64,000 nt of DNA from Pardosa pseudoannulata (taxonomy: Eukaryota > Arthropoda > Arachnida > Araneae > Lycosidae), in NCBI GenBank assembly GCA_032207245.1, contig CM063501.1, forward strand, positions 87,711,712 to 87,775,711, written 5' to 3'. Shown one piece after another: positions 1 through 14,333 of the stretch. The position numbers were made by a program, and so were the translations under genes. The stretch's first letter is position 1, and each line of letters opens with the position of its first letter. A model generated the notes under the pieces. The model had not been told where the DNA came from. It saw only the letters and a program-made list of their open reading frames with translations, and searched no databases.

Positions 1-654
1 AGCGTTTTTGTATAGACAGAAAGCTTTAGACATGAAACTTGGTAAGTGATCTTGACGGCTCACTTTAGGAAGGTAATTAAAAAGACAAGGGTTACTAATG
101 ATTTTTAAGTGGTGGAAATGCTTAAGGTCGTGGAGTCTGTGAGACCGCGAAACAGAAGTTAAGGTTAAAGCATGTGAAAAAAATTTTTGTTATCAATTTT
201 CTTTCGGTTACAGTATAATAAAATATTTATTAATAAATAACCAAGACTCCCTTTTCCTCTTCGTCATTTCTAGATTACGCTGTTAAATATGACAGCGTAA
301 AAAAATTCACTTGTAAATGAATGAGGTGCTAAGCTATTAATTTCCATTTAATTTATAACACATATTTTCACACGGATACACCTCTTTTTTTTTACAAATT
401 CTATCACAGCATCGGCTTCTACCTCAGTTTTAATTTCTCCTCTCCCTTCGAGCGCAAGTCATTGTTCTCTCGAGCTGTGTGAGTTTTTCCTTTATCTGGG
501 CCAAGGCCTCACGCGCTCGGGCTGCACAAGGCCAAATTCAAAACGCTCCGCGTTCGTTCGGCGATGACCCTTGGGCATGCAGGAACGCGTCGGGAGAAGA
601 TTAGAATGAAGTAATAATAAAAAATCTACTGCAAAGAAAACTAAAGCCAAGAGA
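1..654. other. AT-rich sequence with a GC-richer segment at about 395-600
   Basis: No gene is recognised. About 395-600 is clearly richer in G+C than its surroundings and is not a simple repeat. It could be a regulatory segment, an exon fragment or a repeat piece. It has no convincing open frame. Confidence 0.3.
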
Positions 655-1115
655 TAAGGTTAAATTTTAGAGTAATGAAGACAAATCTCTTGAGAAAATT
701 AGCGGTTCAAAACAAAAATAAAAGTAGAGTAATAATTCATTTTCTTAAACATATATATAGTATCAGTTTTGTGGCAGCTATCTTTACTATTTATGAATAA
801 CTTGAATAAACATAAAATGAAGAGGTAAAGGTAAATTTTCGGAAAATGAAGACAAATGAAATTATTAGCGGTTTAAAATAAAAACAAATGAAGACTAATT
901 ATTTGCTTTATTATCAATATATATAGTATCAATTTCCTGACAGTTATCTTCACCATCTAAAACTTACGCGAGTAAAAATTAATGAAAAGATGGTTAAATT
1001 TTCGAAAAAAGAAGACTAATATCTTGAGATTATTAGCGGTTTAAAATGAAAATAAATGAAGATAATAGCATTAATTTTCTGATAGCTATTTCTGTCATTT
1101 ATGAAGAAAACAATA
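655..1115. repeat. Three-copy diverged tandem repeat, period about 165-169 bp
   Basis: The motif ATTAGCGGTTTAAAA recurs with AGCGGT at about 701, 866 and 1035. Each copy is preceded by a TAAATTTT..GAAGAC.AAT block and followed by a TATAGTATCA.TTT..GACAGCTAT-like block. Spacing is 165 and 169 bp. Copies differ by many substitutions and small indels, so this is an old local array. The 66-aa frame at 1016-1216 (minus) is a by-product. Confidence 0.75.
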
Positions 1116-3150
1116 ATAAATATTTTATCGGCTTTTTCTGTGTATGAATTAAATTGTTCAAATATGTAAAATAGTGTAGTCAAACTTGATTTATTTGAAT
1201 TTATAGGGTAATGCAAAATATTTGTAATTATTCAAAATTCGAACAGTGCAATTTCGTTAAAAATGCTTTACAGGTTACTTATTTAACAGGTCCATTTTAA
1301 CATAACCATAGCTTCCCATGCAAGTGATGCTTCGTGTTCTTCAACACTGCTTTTTCTTTCTCCATAAGATGAAACACTATCTTTGTTTTTTAATTCCTCA
1401 ATAGTTTCTTGTCTATCAACTGTCCACACTCAAAAACTTTTTAATCAGCATTTAAATATGATTCGTAGGTGATTTTGGTTACTATCTCCCAGTTTTCTTT
1501 GGTCACCACCTCTATACAATTGTCCATTGATAATTATTTTCTTCATTACTTTTTAGGAACTCTGCTAGAACTAGGCTGTACTTGTATTCAAGGCAGTTGA
1601 GAAATTTTCAACATTTCTTCACTTTCTACGCGTTGTTCTGTTCTCTTCTGTTTGTTTAAATTTTTTTTTTATTACTTACTAGTATGTATTGCAAACAGAT
1701 TAGGACAAACTGGATGCGTGATTCTTAAGCAAATTCGTGGAATGTAGAAAAAAAGGCATTTTTTGAAAGACTTTTCTGGATTTAACATTATTGAATTTTC
1801 ACCAAATCAACCACCTAATTTTAACATCACATTGTATAGGAAATTAACGAGGGATTTACATAATTCGAATTATTGAAAATTTAGAATTAGCCAAGTTCGA
1901 CTTTAACGTCTTAGGGCTTCTTAAAAGCTTTTAACTTTAAAAAAACCCCAAAATTTTATAACGAATTATTTTTTTTCCAATTAGTACTCAACATATTAAA
2001 GAAACTAAATTGTAAAAGTCTTGTAGTATACGAAGTATGGAGTATATTATGTGTCACTAGTTTTCTTACTATATGGAGTCTATTTCTTTTTCCAAAATAA
2101 GTATTTAAACCATTATCGACAAGATTAAAAAAAAAATTAACGAATAAATCTGTTTAAAATTTTTCGTAGTCTAATAGTACTTATTTTTTGCAGAATTAAT
2201 CAATATAATGAGGACTTTCTAATACTTTCAATTTTCAAGTTAGATTTAAATAAGTTACTAACCATCATAAACAATAATAGAAGAAGAAATAAATCAATAT
2301 AAAATATGGAATTTTAAGACCTGTGAAGGAGGTTATAAAGTACAAAGTGTAGGTAGATATTCTTAATGCTTAAATAAAAAATGTCATTAATTATATACAA
2401 TACTTTTGGAAAAAAAAAGATAGAAAGTAGGAGAAAAAGATAAGTAATAATAAAAAGGCAATTTGACAGATGCATGGCTTCATACAAGAAGCAAAACTAA
2501 GAATTCCAACCTCTGAAAATTAAGGACGATAACATTTGAAGACAGTTAGTAGTCTAGGAGGGAAATATTGTAGAGGTCAAGGTCGCTTGCATTTTTTTTC
2601 TGTCAAAGAAAGTGCAATAATTGTGGTTATGCATCCGAGAAAACACGTGTGCCCAACGGAGTGTTAAAAGAGGATAACGTCATTTACACACATGTTTCAC
2701 ACCTTGCCTTTTAAATCATAGTAAAAAAGAAGGCGTTTGAATATTTGACGATATTTAATTGTCCCGAAGGCAAATTTGAACATATTGGGTCTAAAATCAG
2801 ATTCGATGATCCGGTATTGCTTACCTTCAATGGATTCATCAAATGAGGAAGTACGTAAAACACACAACTCACGCACGGTTGCCGTCTGCGTTTCTCTGCT
2901 CGTTGCTGTTCTTCGTTTCTTTTTTTTCTTTTTTATTCTTAGCTATCTCTCTGAACGGTTCTTTTCTAAGAAAAACTCGAGAATAGACAAGACTACAATA
3001 ATTTATTCTTTAAACAGCCTCCGGTAAAACGAATCAACTGATAACAATTGCATCTAGAAACGGATGACAGGCCAAACTCAATCCGCTGTGACGATTTTGT
3101 CACTATCATAACTTTCGTTAATTCAAGTTACTTTCCATAGTGATTCACAT

Positions 3151-3153
<3 letters not shown>
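1116..3153. other. AT-rich sequence without recognised genes
   Basis: Only short spurious frames are visible. The frame at 2776-3027 has low-complexity poly-F from a CTTTTTT run. I see no RNA gene and no TE end. Confidence 0.5.

Positions 3154-3193
<40 letters not shown>
3154..3193. repeat. (TA)n microsatellite
   Basis: About 40 bp of uninterrupted TA. Confidence 0.95.
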
Positions 3194-3196
<3 letters not shown>

Positions 3197-3399
3197 GCAT
3201 AACTAAGTGTGCGACGGGGTTTACAGTCGAGGTGGGTTGCGGTGAAAGAGGAAATGGAGTCTGTTATACTAACGAAAATATTTATTTTCGTAATATCGGT
3301 GGGATAATTTCGCACTTTATTCTAGGAACGGGACGATACGAGATTGTCTAACATACCTATTTGACAATCTAAGACTTTAAAGAGAAATCTCTAAAAAAA

Positions 3400-3404
<5 letters not shown>

Positions 3405-3437
<33 letters not shown>
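3405..3437. repeat. Poly-A tract of about 33 bases
   Basis: A homopolymer A run. It could be the tail of a retroposed copy inserted on the plus strand. However, the 200 bp upstream (3200-3400) contain only a small inverted repeat (AGATTGTC / GACAATCT around 3341-3372) and no recognisable LINE or SINE body. Confidence 0.9.
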
Positions 3438-3439
<2 letters not shown>

Positions 3440-3842
3440 GGTGAAAATTCTGTTTTTGATCTGCGTGCAACTCTTTTTTGTGCAGGCTTTCCTAAATTGG
3501 CTTTTAGGGCTCTATGAAATTTTAATTGGTTATATCTTTTACATGAGTGCGTGAACTGCTGCTCCAGTGGTCAGTTTAGAGTAAACGTTAAAAGGGGAAA
3601 AAGCAGTGAACGCAGGGTTTTGCTCTTGATCGTAGATTTGAAAACCCCCCAGAATTTGCTTGGGTCGCACTCAGGGTTTTTGACTATAAATTCACTTCGG
3701 TACTATTGATATATCAGATTACAGGAGGCATTCTGGCAGTATATTCCTTAAAGGTCGTTATCTGGGTTTTATGTATAGTTTTCTTTTACTTCTTTGAGTT
3801 TGCTATCTAATATTCAATGTTTTCCTGAGAATTTTGTACTTA

Positions 3843-3889
3843 TTTTTATAAAGGTCCAATGGTATTTAACCATTGGACCTTTATAAAAA
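3843..3889. repeat. Perfect 21-bp stem hairpin
   Basis: Arms 3843-3863 and 3869-3889 are exact reverse complements (core AAGGTCCAATGGT / ACCATTGGACCTT) around a 5-nt loop. The outer bases are a T/A run. No TIR element or miRNA precursor is recognised from this alone. It resembles the hairpin at 40247-40289 in stem length only. Confidence 0.9.
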
Positions 3890-4075
3890 ATTACAATTAT
3901 AACTTTTGTTTATGTTTAGTAAGTGTTAGCAATATTTTTTATGTCTATTTAATAGATATAGATTTACTGGGATTTGCTTGTTATTTGTTTTAGTTTTGTT
4001 TAATTTTGACTTTTTTGCCATAAAAGTTTTCTTTTTCCTTACGCAAATTCGTGGTTTTATTTTGCATTTTTACAT

Positions 4076-4077
<2 letters not shown>

Positions 4078-4132
<55 letters not shown>
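4078..4132. repeat. (TA)n microsatellite
   Basis: About 55 bp of uninterrupted TA. The long Y/I-repeat frames on both strands are artefacts of this tract. Confidence 0.95.
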
Positions 4133-4134
<2 letters not shown>

Positions 4135-4554
4135 AATAAGTATTTCAAGTTAAAATACAATAATAATATTGGAAATAATATTGGAATAATAATATTATTT
4201 CCAATAATTCTCCATAATAATATTGGAAAGTATATTATTATGGAGGTGTCGGTATTATACTTACCATGTGTAAATGTCAGGTATAAAATATGAATTGAAA
4301 TTTTCATTTTACCGCTACCCCCTCCTCCATTTATTATGGGCTGAGCAATCTTAAATCTAATCTATTATAGATTGAACAGTGTAAAACGAATGTAAAATTT
4401 TAGCAACTTTGAATATTACTGCCTGTTTTCATTAATCATCAGCTATCATTTCAAATGTGTAGGATGCCATTTATATAAAAAGAAAAAAAATTTTTTGGTC
4501 TCACATGTAAACACACTACTGTAAAGTGAAGCCTTATAATTATTGAAGTTCTTT

Positions 4555-4772
4555 GTCATGATTTGAGTCAATGTACCTGACGAAAAAGTAAATTTATACG
4601 CGAGGCTCGAAAAAAATCATAAAATAGCTAATTACAAATTTGGGCGATTGTTTACAGGACTGCTATCTACTGTCATTGAAAGGGAAAGCGCGCTCTGAGA
4701 AAATTAAAAAATTCTACGAACTATTTTTTTAAACCTATCCTTAAACAGGGACACTAAGCATTAATGGGTTAA
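4555..4772 (+). repeat. Dispersed repeat, copy A (partner at 60885-61108)
   Basis: Shares a series of blocks in the same order with 60885-61108: ATGTACCTG.CG.AAAA.TAAATTTAT, then .AGGCTCGAAAA, then a GAAAGGGAA block, AAATTCTAC.AA, and an ending AATGGGTTAA. The copies are strongly diverged. The family is unknown to me and no terminal inverted repeats are visible. Confidence 0.6.
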
Positions 4773-5711
4773 CAGAGAAAAAATTTTGGTATTTTTTAAC
4801 ATTTTGCTTCAAAATCTATATGTTGAGATGTTAAGTGTTTATCTTGAACGAACATGAAAAATAACTCCGAGTTGACTGGCAGCTTGCTTAAATATTTTAC
4901 GAATGCACTATAACTAAAAATGCCATGTACAGATGAGTGCAAAGGGTTAAATTGCCAAATAATTGTAGTATGTACTCATCTCTAACCGTCAGCATAGCTC
5001 GTCTATGAGTACTCCTGACCCTCTCATGGAAATTTTATGATAAATAGTAAAGCTTAGCGTGAATATTTATAAGAAATGCACTGTATACAAACAAGTAAAA
5101 CTTTTTTTTTTATTTCTTTGAATCCGCTTGTTGTAATCTTAAGCTCATTCGGGAAATTCCTCACATGGATTAGTGATGTAAAGTTGCAGTTCATCAGTCC
5201 GGAAAGCAGATCTCGGGATTGATTTCTAAGATACATTAGAAGAGTAATGAATGAAAAAGAAAAATTGTTTTTTAAGCGCTTTGTGGTATGTTGTTTTGCG
5301 ATGCGAAATCAAAATACACTGACAGCAACACAGTTTTCAGGGAAGTGGAAAATTGATGAATGTACAGGGGGATAAAAGATGGTCGATAAAGGGCAAATAT
5401 CACATTCTGTACTAAACTTAAATATTTTTACATTCACTTTTATTCCTTTCAATCCGGAATAGCTCTTTAACTCTCTAGTTAACTTATGGGTCTTTATTTA
5501 TTTATATATTTATTTTTTAAGTCATTTTGTAAATTGTTAATATAATGTTTTTGAGAATTGTGGAACATTTTAAATAAAAGTGGTATAAAATAATTTGTTT
5601 AGCATGATCCTATTTAATAAAATTCATCACAGGGACTTAAGTACTTGTGTAAGAAAGAGACCACAAATATATGAAAATTTAAAACAATACATTATTATAA
5701 TTTATTCATTA
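4773..5711. other. AT-rich sequence without recognised features
   Basis: Scattered short frames only. No RNA gene or transposon end was recognised. Confidence 0.5.
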
Positions 5712-5988
5712 TTGTTATTATTCTTGCCCAGTGGCGCTGGGGTAGCGCTTTGCTCTCCCACAACACAGGTCCGGGCTGGACAATATTGGCTCAGCATTTC
5801 ATCCCTTCTGTGGGTAAACAAACTGAGGGCCAAGCATGCTTGGGAACTAAACATTGGGGGTTCCGCGTAAGGTTGACCACCTAATCGGAACATATATGCT
5901 TCGCACCCCAGAGCTGTTGGTCTCGCAAACGGAGATTGACACCGTAGACCCTGGCACCGTAGGGGCTGTTGCGCCGAGAGGTTTAGAG
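5712..5988 (+). mobile_element. tRNA-headed SINE-like insertion
   Basis: This 280-bp block is far more GC-rich than its flanks. It opens with a tRNA-like head: a GGCGCTGGGGTAGCGC segment in the A-box position, then CTCTCCCAC and AGGTCCGGGCTGG in the B-box position. A non-tRNA body follows, and it ends next to AT-rich TTATTATAATT. Similar ATTATT words flank both sides, but the flanks are too AT-rich to define a target duplication. The overlapping frames at 5595-5870 and 5702-5893 are not genes. The family name is unknown. Confidence 0.55.
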
Positions 5989-6309
5989 TTATTATAATTT
6001 TTGATAAATTAACAATAAAATTCTTTATTATAAATATACATAAATAATTATAATAATAATAAATAAATGAATCGGGAGATATATTTACTATAATAATCAG
6101 TGTAATACTTTTTTCCTATTTTGTGAATTCTGCACAATTTTACTGGCAAATCGTGGTTATCCCTGACATAAATGATAAATTTTATTCTTATATTAAAATT
6201 TCACATCGTTGTGAAGGGTATTTCAAACAATTTTTGTTACAAAAAAAGACAAAAACCAAACACAAACAAATGTATTCACTAATTCAATAATTCTTTAGAC
6301 CTGAACTTT

Positions 6310-6480
6310 TACTTGTGCTATCAACTGTTATCGAGAACACAGGCGGATTTGTAGCCACTCTTTGAGGTCCAGATATACGGGTACTACTCACTTTACGACC
6401 TATTCGTTTAACGACCACTCGTACTTACGACTAATCGAGCTTTGACCTGCAATTTGGGGAATCCCTGAAGTGCAGCATTT
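6310..6480. repeat. Possible dispersed repeat with CGTACTTACGAC-type words
   Basis: Short related words recur (TTTACGACC, TTAACGACC, CTTACGAC), giving a CGAC/GTCG-rich segment unlike the AT-rich flanks. It looks like a mobile-element or satellite fragment. No ends were found. Confidence 0.25.
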
Positions 6481-6677
6481 TAGATAGTATTAAAACCTAT
6501 AAATTATCCTATATATCTCCAAAATGTGGACTATTAACTCCAAAATGTGGATTCTTAGTTTATAATTTTAAAATCATTTATAACTTGATATTAAAATAAA
6601 ATCTGAAAATCTGAAATCATTATTATTCATTTTCTTCACAAAATGCATAAAAATTAATTTTATATTATCAAGCACTT

Positions 6678-6678
<1 letters not shown>

Positions 6679-6754
<76 letters not shown>
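6679..6754. repeat. Compound (AC)n(AT)n microsatellite
   Basis: About 34 bp of AC followed directly by about 42 bp of AT. Confidence 0.95.
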
Positions 6755-9614
<2,860 letters not shown>

Positions 9615-9653
9615 ACACACACACGCACACACACACACACATACATATATACA
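9615..9653. repeat. (AC)n-rich microsatellite
   Basis: Imperfect ACACAC with a CG interruption and a short ATAC tail, directly before the LINE fragment. Confidence 0.85.
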
Positions 9654-9654
9654 G

Positions 9655-9905
9655 TCAACCAGATATTGTAGAACTGTACAAGAAAATAGAATTAGATTGC
9701 CGGGTCATATCCATAGATGTAAAATCTCAGATTCATTAACGAAAGTGACTTTCGCTGGGGTAGAGGGCATTCTGAGACGTGGAAGGCCATGCACAAGATC
9801 GATCGACTGTGTAAAAAGAACTGATAGTAATAGGAGGAAACAGAGAGTGCTGTCATTTAATCAGATTGTCTGGAAGTGACTTGTTGAGACTTCCATGGGT
9901 CGTAC
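9655..9905 (+). pseudogene. LINE reverse-transcriptase C-terminal tail, truncated remnant
   Basis: The plus-strand frame running through 9697-9879 reads LPGHIHRC, then LTKVTFAGVEG, then LRRGRPCTRSIDCVKR. This matches the layout of the C-terminal region of non-LTR retrotransposon ORF2 proteins: a W.GHv.R block, a K-v..g..eG block, and the RRGRP.trW.DCv..D block. Family knowledge: this lies downstream of the reverse-transcriptase core in RTE- and Jockey-like elements. Here the expected Trp before D is Ser, the frame stops at TGA 9877-9879, and no upstream polymerase motifs are present. The copy is therefore 5'-truncated and inactive, as is typical of LINE insertions. The clade cannot be fixed from this piece. 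Confidence 0.6.
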
Positions 9906-10852
9906 AAGGTGTTGCGTTGATAAAAAATTATACAGATACAGAACTTTCAGTTTCATAAACAGACATTAATATTCTGGTCATCTACCCCAGAATTTTTTTT
10001 ATCGTACTAACTTTAAATATAGATTAAATGCCAATTCTAACAATTAAGATTTTTTTAAAAAATATGTTCAAATGTTAAATACTTCAATGTAAAAATTTTA
10101 AGTTTATTTTCCATAAGTTTTCTGTTGAATGCAAAAGTATACGGCACAGTTATTTTAACCTCCCCACATACAGTAGTTCATGCCTTTAATGTCTTTCACT
10201 AGTGTTCATGTTTGACGTTTTTCAAAGGACACCACGCCCTGCCCTCTTTTTTTTAGTGCGGATGCGCCCTACCCATTTCCGAATAAATTTACTTTGCACC
10301 CTGTATTTTTTCAACACAAAAAATGTCTTTTTGGGAAAAGGAGAACACTTGGAAGGAAGACGCAACGTATAATATATGCTTTACTGACCAATAGTTTCCG
10401 TATTGCTAACAAAAAGTATCATTTTTACTCAATAGAAAAGTGTCTTTTCACTTGACTAAAACTGTCCTTTATGATAAACGTATCCTGCCTCTTTTAAAAG
10501 AAATGTGAACACTAACTTTCACAGTATAAATGCAACACTTTAGCTCCTGATATCATTTAAATAGATGGTCAATATTAGATTATGGGCAAAAGTACACCTC
10601 CTACGCTCTTGCAACTGAAATGAGATACTGTAAAAATGGAATTAAAATTCAGACTAACAATATGTTTAATTTAAAATTTTATAATTAGTATGAAATAGTC
10701 AATCCTGTATAGAACAAGACTTTCTCAAATTTTTTCTCTCTATTCTTCAAAATGATAAGAATTTATTATATTGAATTATATTACTTCATTTCTATTTAAA
10801 AATGGACTTTTTACTAACTAAACTTCTATTTATCAGTAGGATCTTGGTTCCG
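9906..10852. other. AT-rich sequence without recognised features
   Basis: No frame, RNA gene or element end was recognised. Confidence 0.5.

Positions 10853-10940
<88 letters not shown>
10853..10940. repeat. (TA)n microsatellite
   Basis: About 88 bp of perfect TA. The frames on both strands across it are artefacts. Confidence 0.97.
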
Positions 10941-10942
<2 letters not shown>

Positions 10943-13849
10943 TTATTGGGTGCATCAAGTTTCATTAATATCCTCATGTGTTTCAGCAATAAGTATTATT
11001 TAGGAAATGTTTCTTTCAAATATTTATTTTTGCCAGATCGGGTTATTGTCTAACTTTCCAAGTTACATGATTATTTGGTAAAGTCTAAGTAGACAGAAGT
11101 AAGTTGGAATTTAAGTCAGCTTCTCGATCTACAATAGTTTTTTATCATATAGTGCACTCATAGCCATGGAGTCGATAAATTATTTGTCTTCAAAAGTCTT
11201 TCGCATTTCATATAATAATTATTATTAAAATAATTGTACTCAGATATCTTAATGACAAATCTCATCAGAATACTTCTAGTTAAGTAAAGGACAACACATA
11301 GCGTATTAATTAACATAAATATTTAACAATTGCGGTAGAACTAAAATCTCACGCAGGAATTCCAGGGGCGGAAAATGACTTATAGCCGGCTGTTTAGTCT
11401 AACCATTGTTAACAGAACTATCCGCATTAGTTAGTAAATGAACACATTTCTAACAAACAGTTTCGCTGTTAAAAATCAGTGATATTAGAGAACAAATAAA
11501 TGTCTTTATGTGAACCTGAGATGTAATTTTTCTTAATGCTACAAATATTTCTACCATACTTTGTTCCATATTATTATGCTCTCTCTCTCTGAAAACCCGT
11601 TTTCTTTGTTCATTTGAACGATATTTGAGGATTATAAGTTCATATTTTTCAGTTTCTATTTTTAATTAATGTACACAGGTGAAGTTTTTAAAAAAGTAGC
11701 AAAAATGTAATAAAAATATTACCTTAAACTCTTAATGCGAGAAATGAACACACGTAAAGAATGGCTGTCACTACATGCAAAGAAACGCACTTATTGCCCT
11801 GAACATTATACACAGACGTAATGCGCACTCAGAGAAATGCAAATTGCAAATTCCTACTAATTAATTCCAATTACTTTCGAAAGAACGATCGTCTGCAGAT
11901 CTATGAAGGAATATCTTCTATCTAAAACTGAAATGGGAAGTATTGATGCAGTAGTTTCCATTTACGGACGTTACGCATTTTAAATATATAAATGAGATAA
12001 AAAGTATTAAACGTTTAAAATTTTTTAGATAATTAAGGAAGCGGTGCTTCCAAAGCTTCCAATAATGCTTCGCTCTTGGCATCAAACTCACATTTGTTTA
12101 TCTATCAGTGAAATTCTTGCTATATTCCGCTGAGTTAAGCATAATTATACTTCAGGTCAGCTATCTAATTTGTTTTTCTTCCTTTGATTATGCATCTATG
12201 TGTTACCCATTTATGTTTATTAAAATATTTCACGCAGCCTCATAAATAATTGAGTTGACGAATTTCACAGAACATGGATATGTGCATATACCTCATCATT
12301 TTTGCTATCTTATATGAACTTCTCATTTTCATAAAACATTTCATTACAAACCATTACAATTTTTTTCTTTAAACTGTAGAGCGTCTCATCTCCCAAATAA
12401 TAATGATGAATAAGTTTTCTCTGCAATTAGAATTTTTAGTCGTTAATTTAATGTGATTTGTACCACTAATATGCATCCCACGGTTTGACATTAGCCGAAA
12501 CAAACACAGAGTGGTTGGTTCTTCGTAAAAACTAATTTCCAACCATCCTTTCTCCAGTAATCACATTTGCATTTTTGTTTTCTTCTTGTTTCGTTCAAAA
12601 AACCGCAGGCACATCTTGAAAAGCGACGGAGTAAATTCAGATGGAAATGAGAGAAAATGTATTTGTCCTTAGATGCACAGGCATGTCAATGTAGGCTCAT
12701 CTATATTAATTATGCATAAACGACTGAGAACACTTCGGAGACACGAGACCATTAAAAGGAACTCTAGAACGTAGGCGTTTAACTTCAAATTAATATATGA
12801 CTGGAAGATGCAGGAAAATGTCATCTGGTGTTACCCCCACGTAACACGAGAAAATAGTTTTCCATCGCAGTAAGCTTTTCTTTAGTTCTTAATAGTGTAT
12901 CTTTAGAGAAAGTTTGAAGGATTTGTATAAAACATCGGTGGGCAACTGCAGTACTTCATCAAGTTAATTGAGAATATTTATTTTATTTTGTAAATCCCCG
13001 TGTTTGCAATATTATTATAAGTAGATCATTCATTTGGTAATTAATACTTCTTGAGACAGCGGCTGGAGAACTAATATAATTAGAAATGAGAGATGCATTG
13101 TAAATGTAACATATGATTTTTTATAATTGAGTCTTGGAAACTCTTACTAGAAGCAAAGTATCCACACTTAAAAAAAGCTACATACTGTATAATTTCAATT
13201 TTGGATGTTACATATTTGTATGAAGCTTTGTTCTCTGTGATGAATTTCGTAAAATCGAAATATCGCTCACGACTGATTTATTATCTAGTATCATCTTACA
13301 GAACCTGCGGTCGGGTTTAACAAATTTTCCGCCAAATTTCAAATGTTTGATCAAATATATTAGTTAAACGTTTTACAATTGTATCAGTACATAATTATGT
13401 TTTAACTTTATCAAAAAAAGTTTTTAATTATTTCGTAAAATTATTACTTTTAATTGTGATATATTTTTCTGTGTATTTTATTTACCACTTGTGTACATTT
13501 AAACCTAAATTAAAAATGAAAGTGTGTTTAATATGACGTAAATGTGATATTATAAGGTACATAAAACAAAAATCTCTTTGATTTTATGCGTTTCCACTGC
13601 TGTTATAGGAAATTATGAGAAACAAGAATCAATATCTGGAGTTGTCTGTGTTTTAATAATAAAAAGCAGCTGCTGATTAAATATCTGGCACGTTGCTAAG
13701 GTTGATATTCACAAACGTGATTTCTCTAGCATTATAATAAAATTTTATCCATTTGGCACCGTATTGTATTGGCATAGGTCCGAAGGATGGAAAATTTGCT
13801 ATATCTTTCCTATGACATTCATTTCGGCTAAATTTGATATGTCTAAAAC
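10941..13849. other. AT-rich non-coding sequence, unassigned
   Basis: About 2.9 kb without a frame over 60 codons and without recognisable TE ends. The stretch at about 11750-12900 is somewhat less AT-biased and less repetitive than the rest, so it may contain conserved non-coding DNA. I found no specific motif cluster. Confidence 0.4.
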
Positions 13850-14333
13850 CATAGTTCTCAAAGTAGTTCGTGCGAATCCCCAGAGGTCCATGTTACTTCT
13901 AAGGGGATATGCAATACATAAAAATCAATTCTGGAGTGCGTGACAATGTTTTGGGGTTCACTAAAGATTTAATATAAAGCAAAAAAAATCTCATTTTTAC
14001 GAAAATTAAAATAAATAGCAATAAATAACTTTTTTTTTGTTCACTTAAAACAAGATAAAGATTTACTTTCTTATTGCAGCACTTATCTCTAATAACACTT
14101 AATTGAAGAATGATGTTTTATTATTTAAACATAAGGTAATAATTTCAGTAGGTATTACTTTAAGTAACAAAATGTTTCATATATATTTTGTATTTACCCT
14201 ACTTTTAAAAATATCAAAGTTAAAATTCTAATTTTGTTATTATACTTGTTTAGGGTGATTTCATTTGGGAGTTTATGGTAAGATGTTTATTATGAAAAGG
14301 AGATCCGCGAGCAAAAAAGTTTTGGAACCACTG
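13850..14333. mobile_element. Non-autonomous hAT-type element (about 484 bp)
   Basis: The right end read on the minus strand starts CAGTGGTTCCAAAACTTTTT and continues into GCTCGCGGATC. The left end starts CATAGTTCTCAAAGT and continues into a diverged GTGCGAATCCCCAGAGG block. Ends of the CAGTGGTTC.CAAACT type with a following GCGGACCCC-like block are characteristic of widespread hAT elements. Flanking octamers (TCTAAAAC at 13842-13849, TTTTGAAA at 14334-14341) agree only partly, so the copy is old or a boundary is off. No transposase is inside. The 66-aa minus frame at 14250-14450 is not a gene. Confidence 0.6.

Noticed and set aside
3405..3437. Poly-A as proof of a processed pseudogene (also 45159-45187)
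   Set aside because: No coding or LINE/SINE body is recognisable upstream of either tract.
5595..5893. 91-codon plus and 63-codon minus frames
   Set aside because: Both lie over the tRNA-headed SINE-like block.
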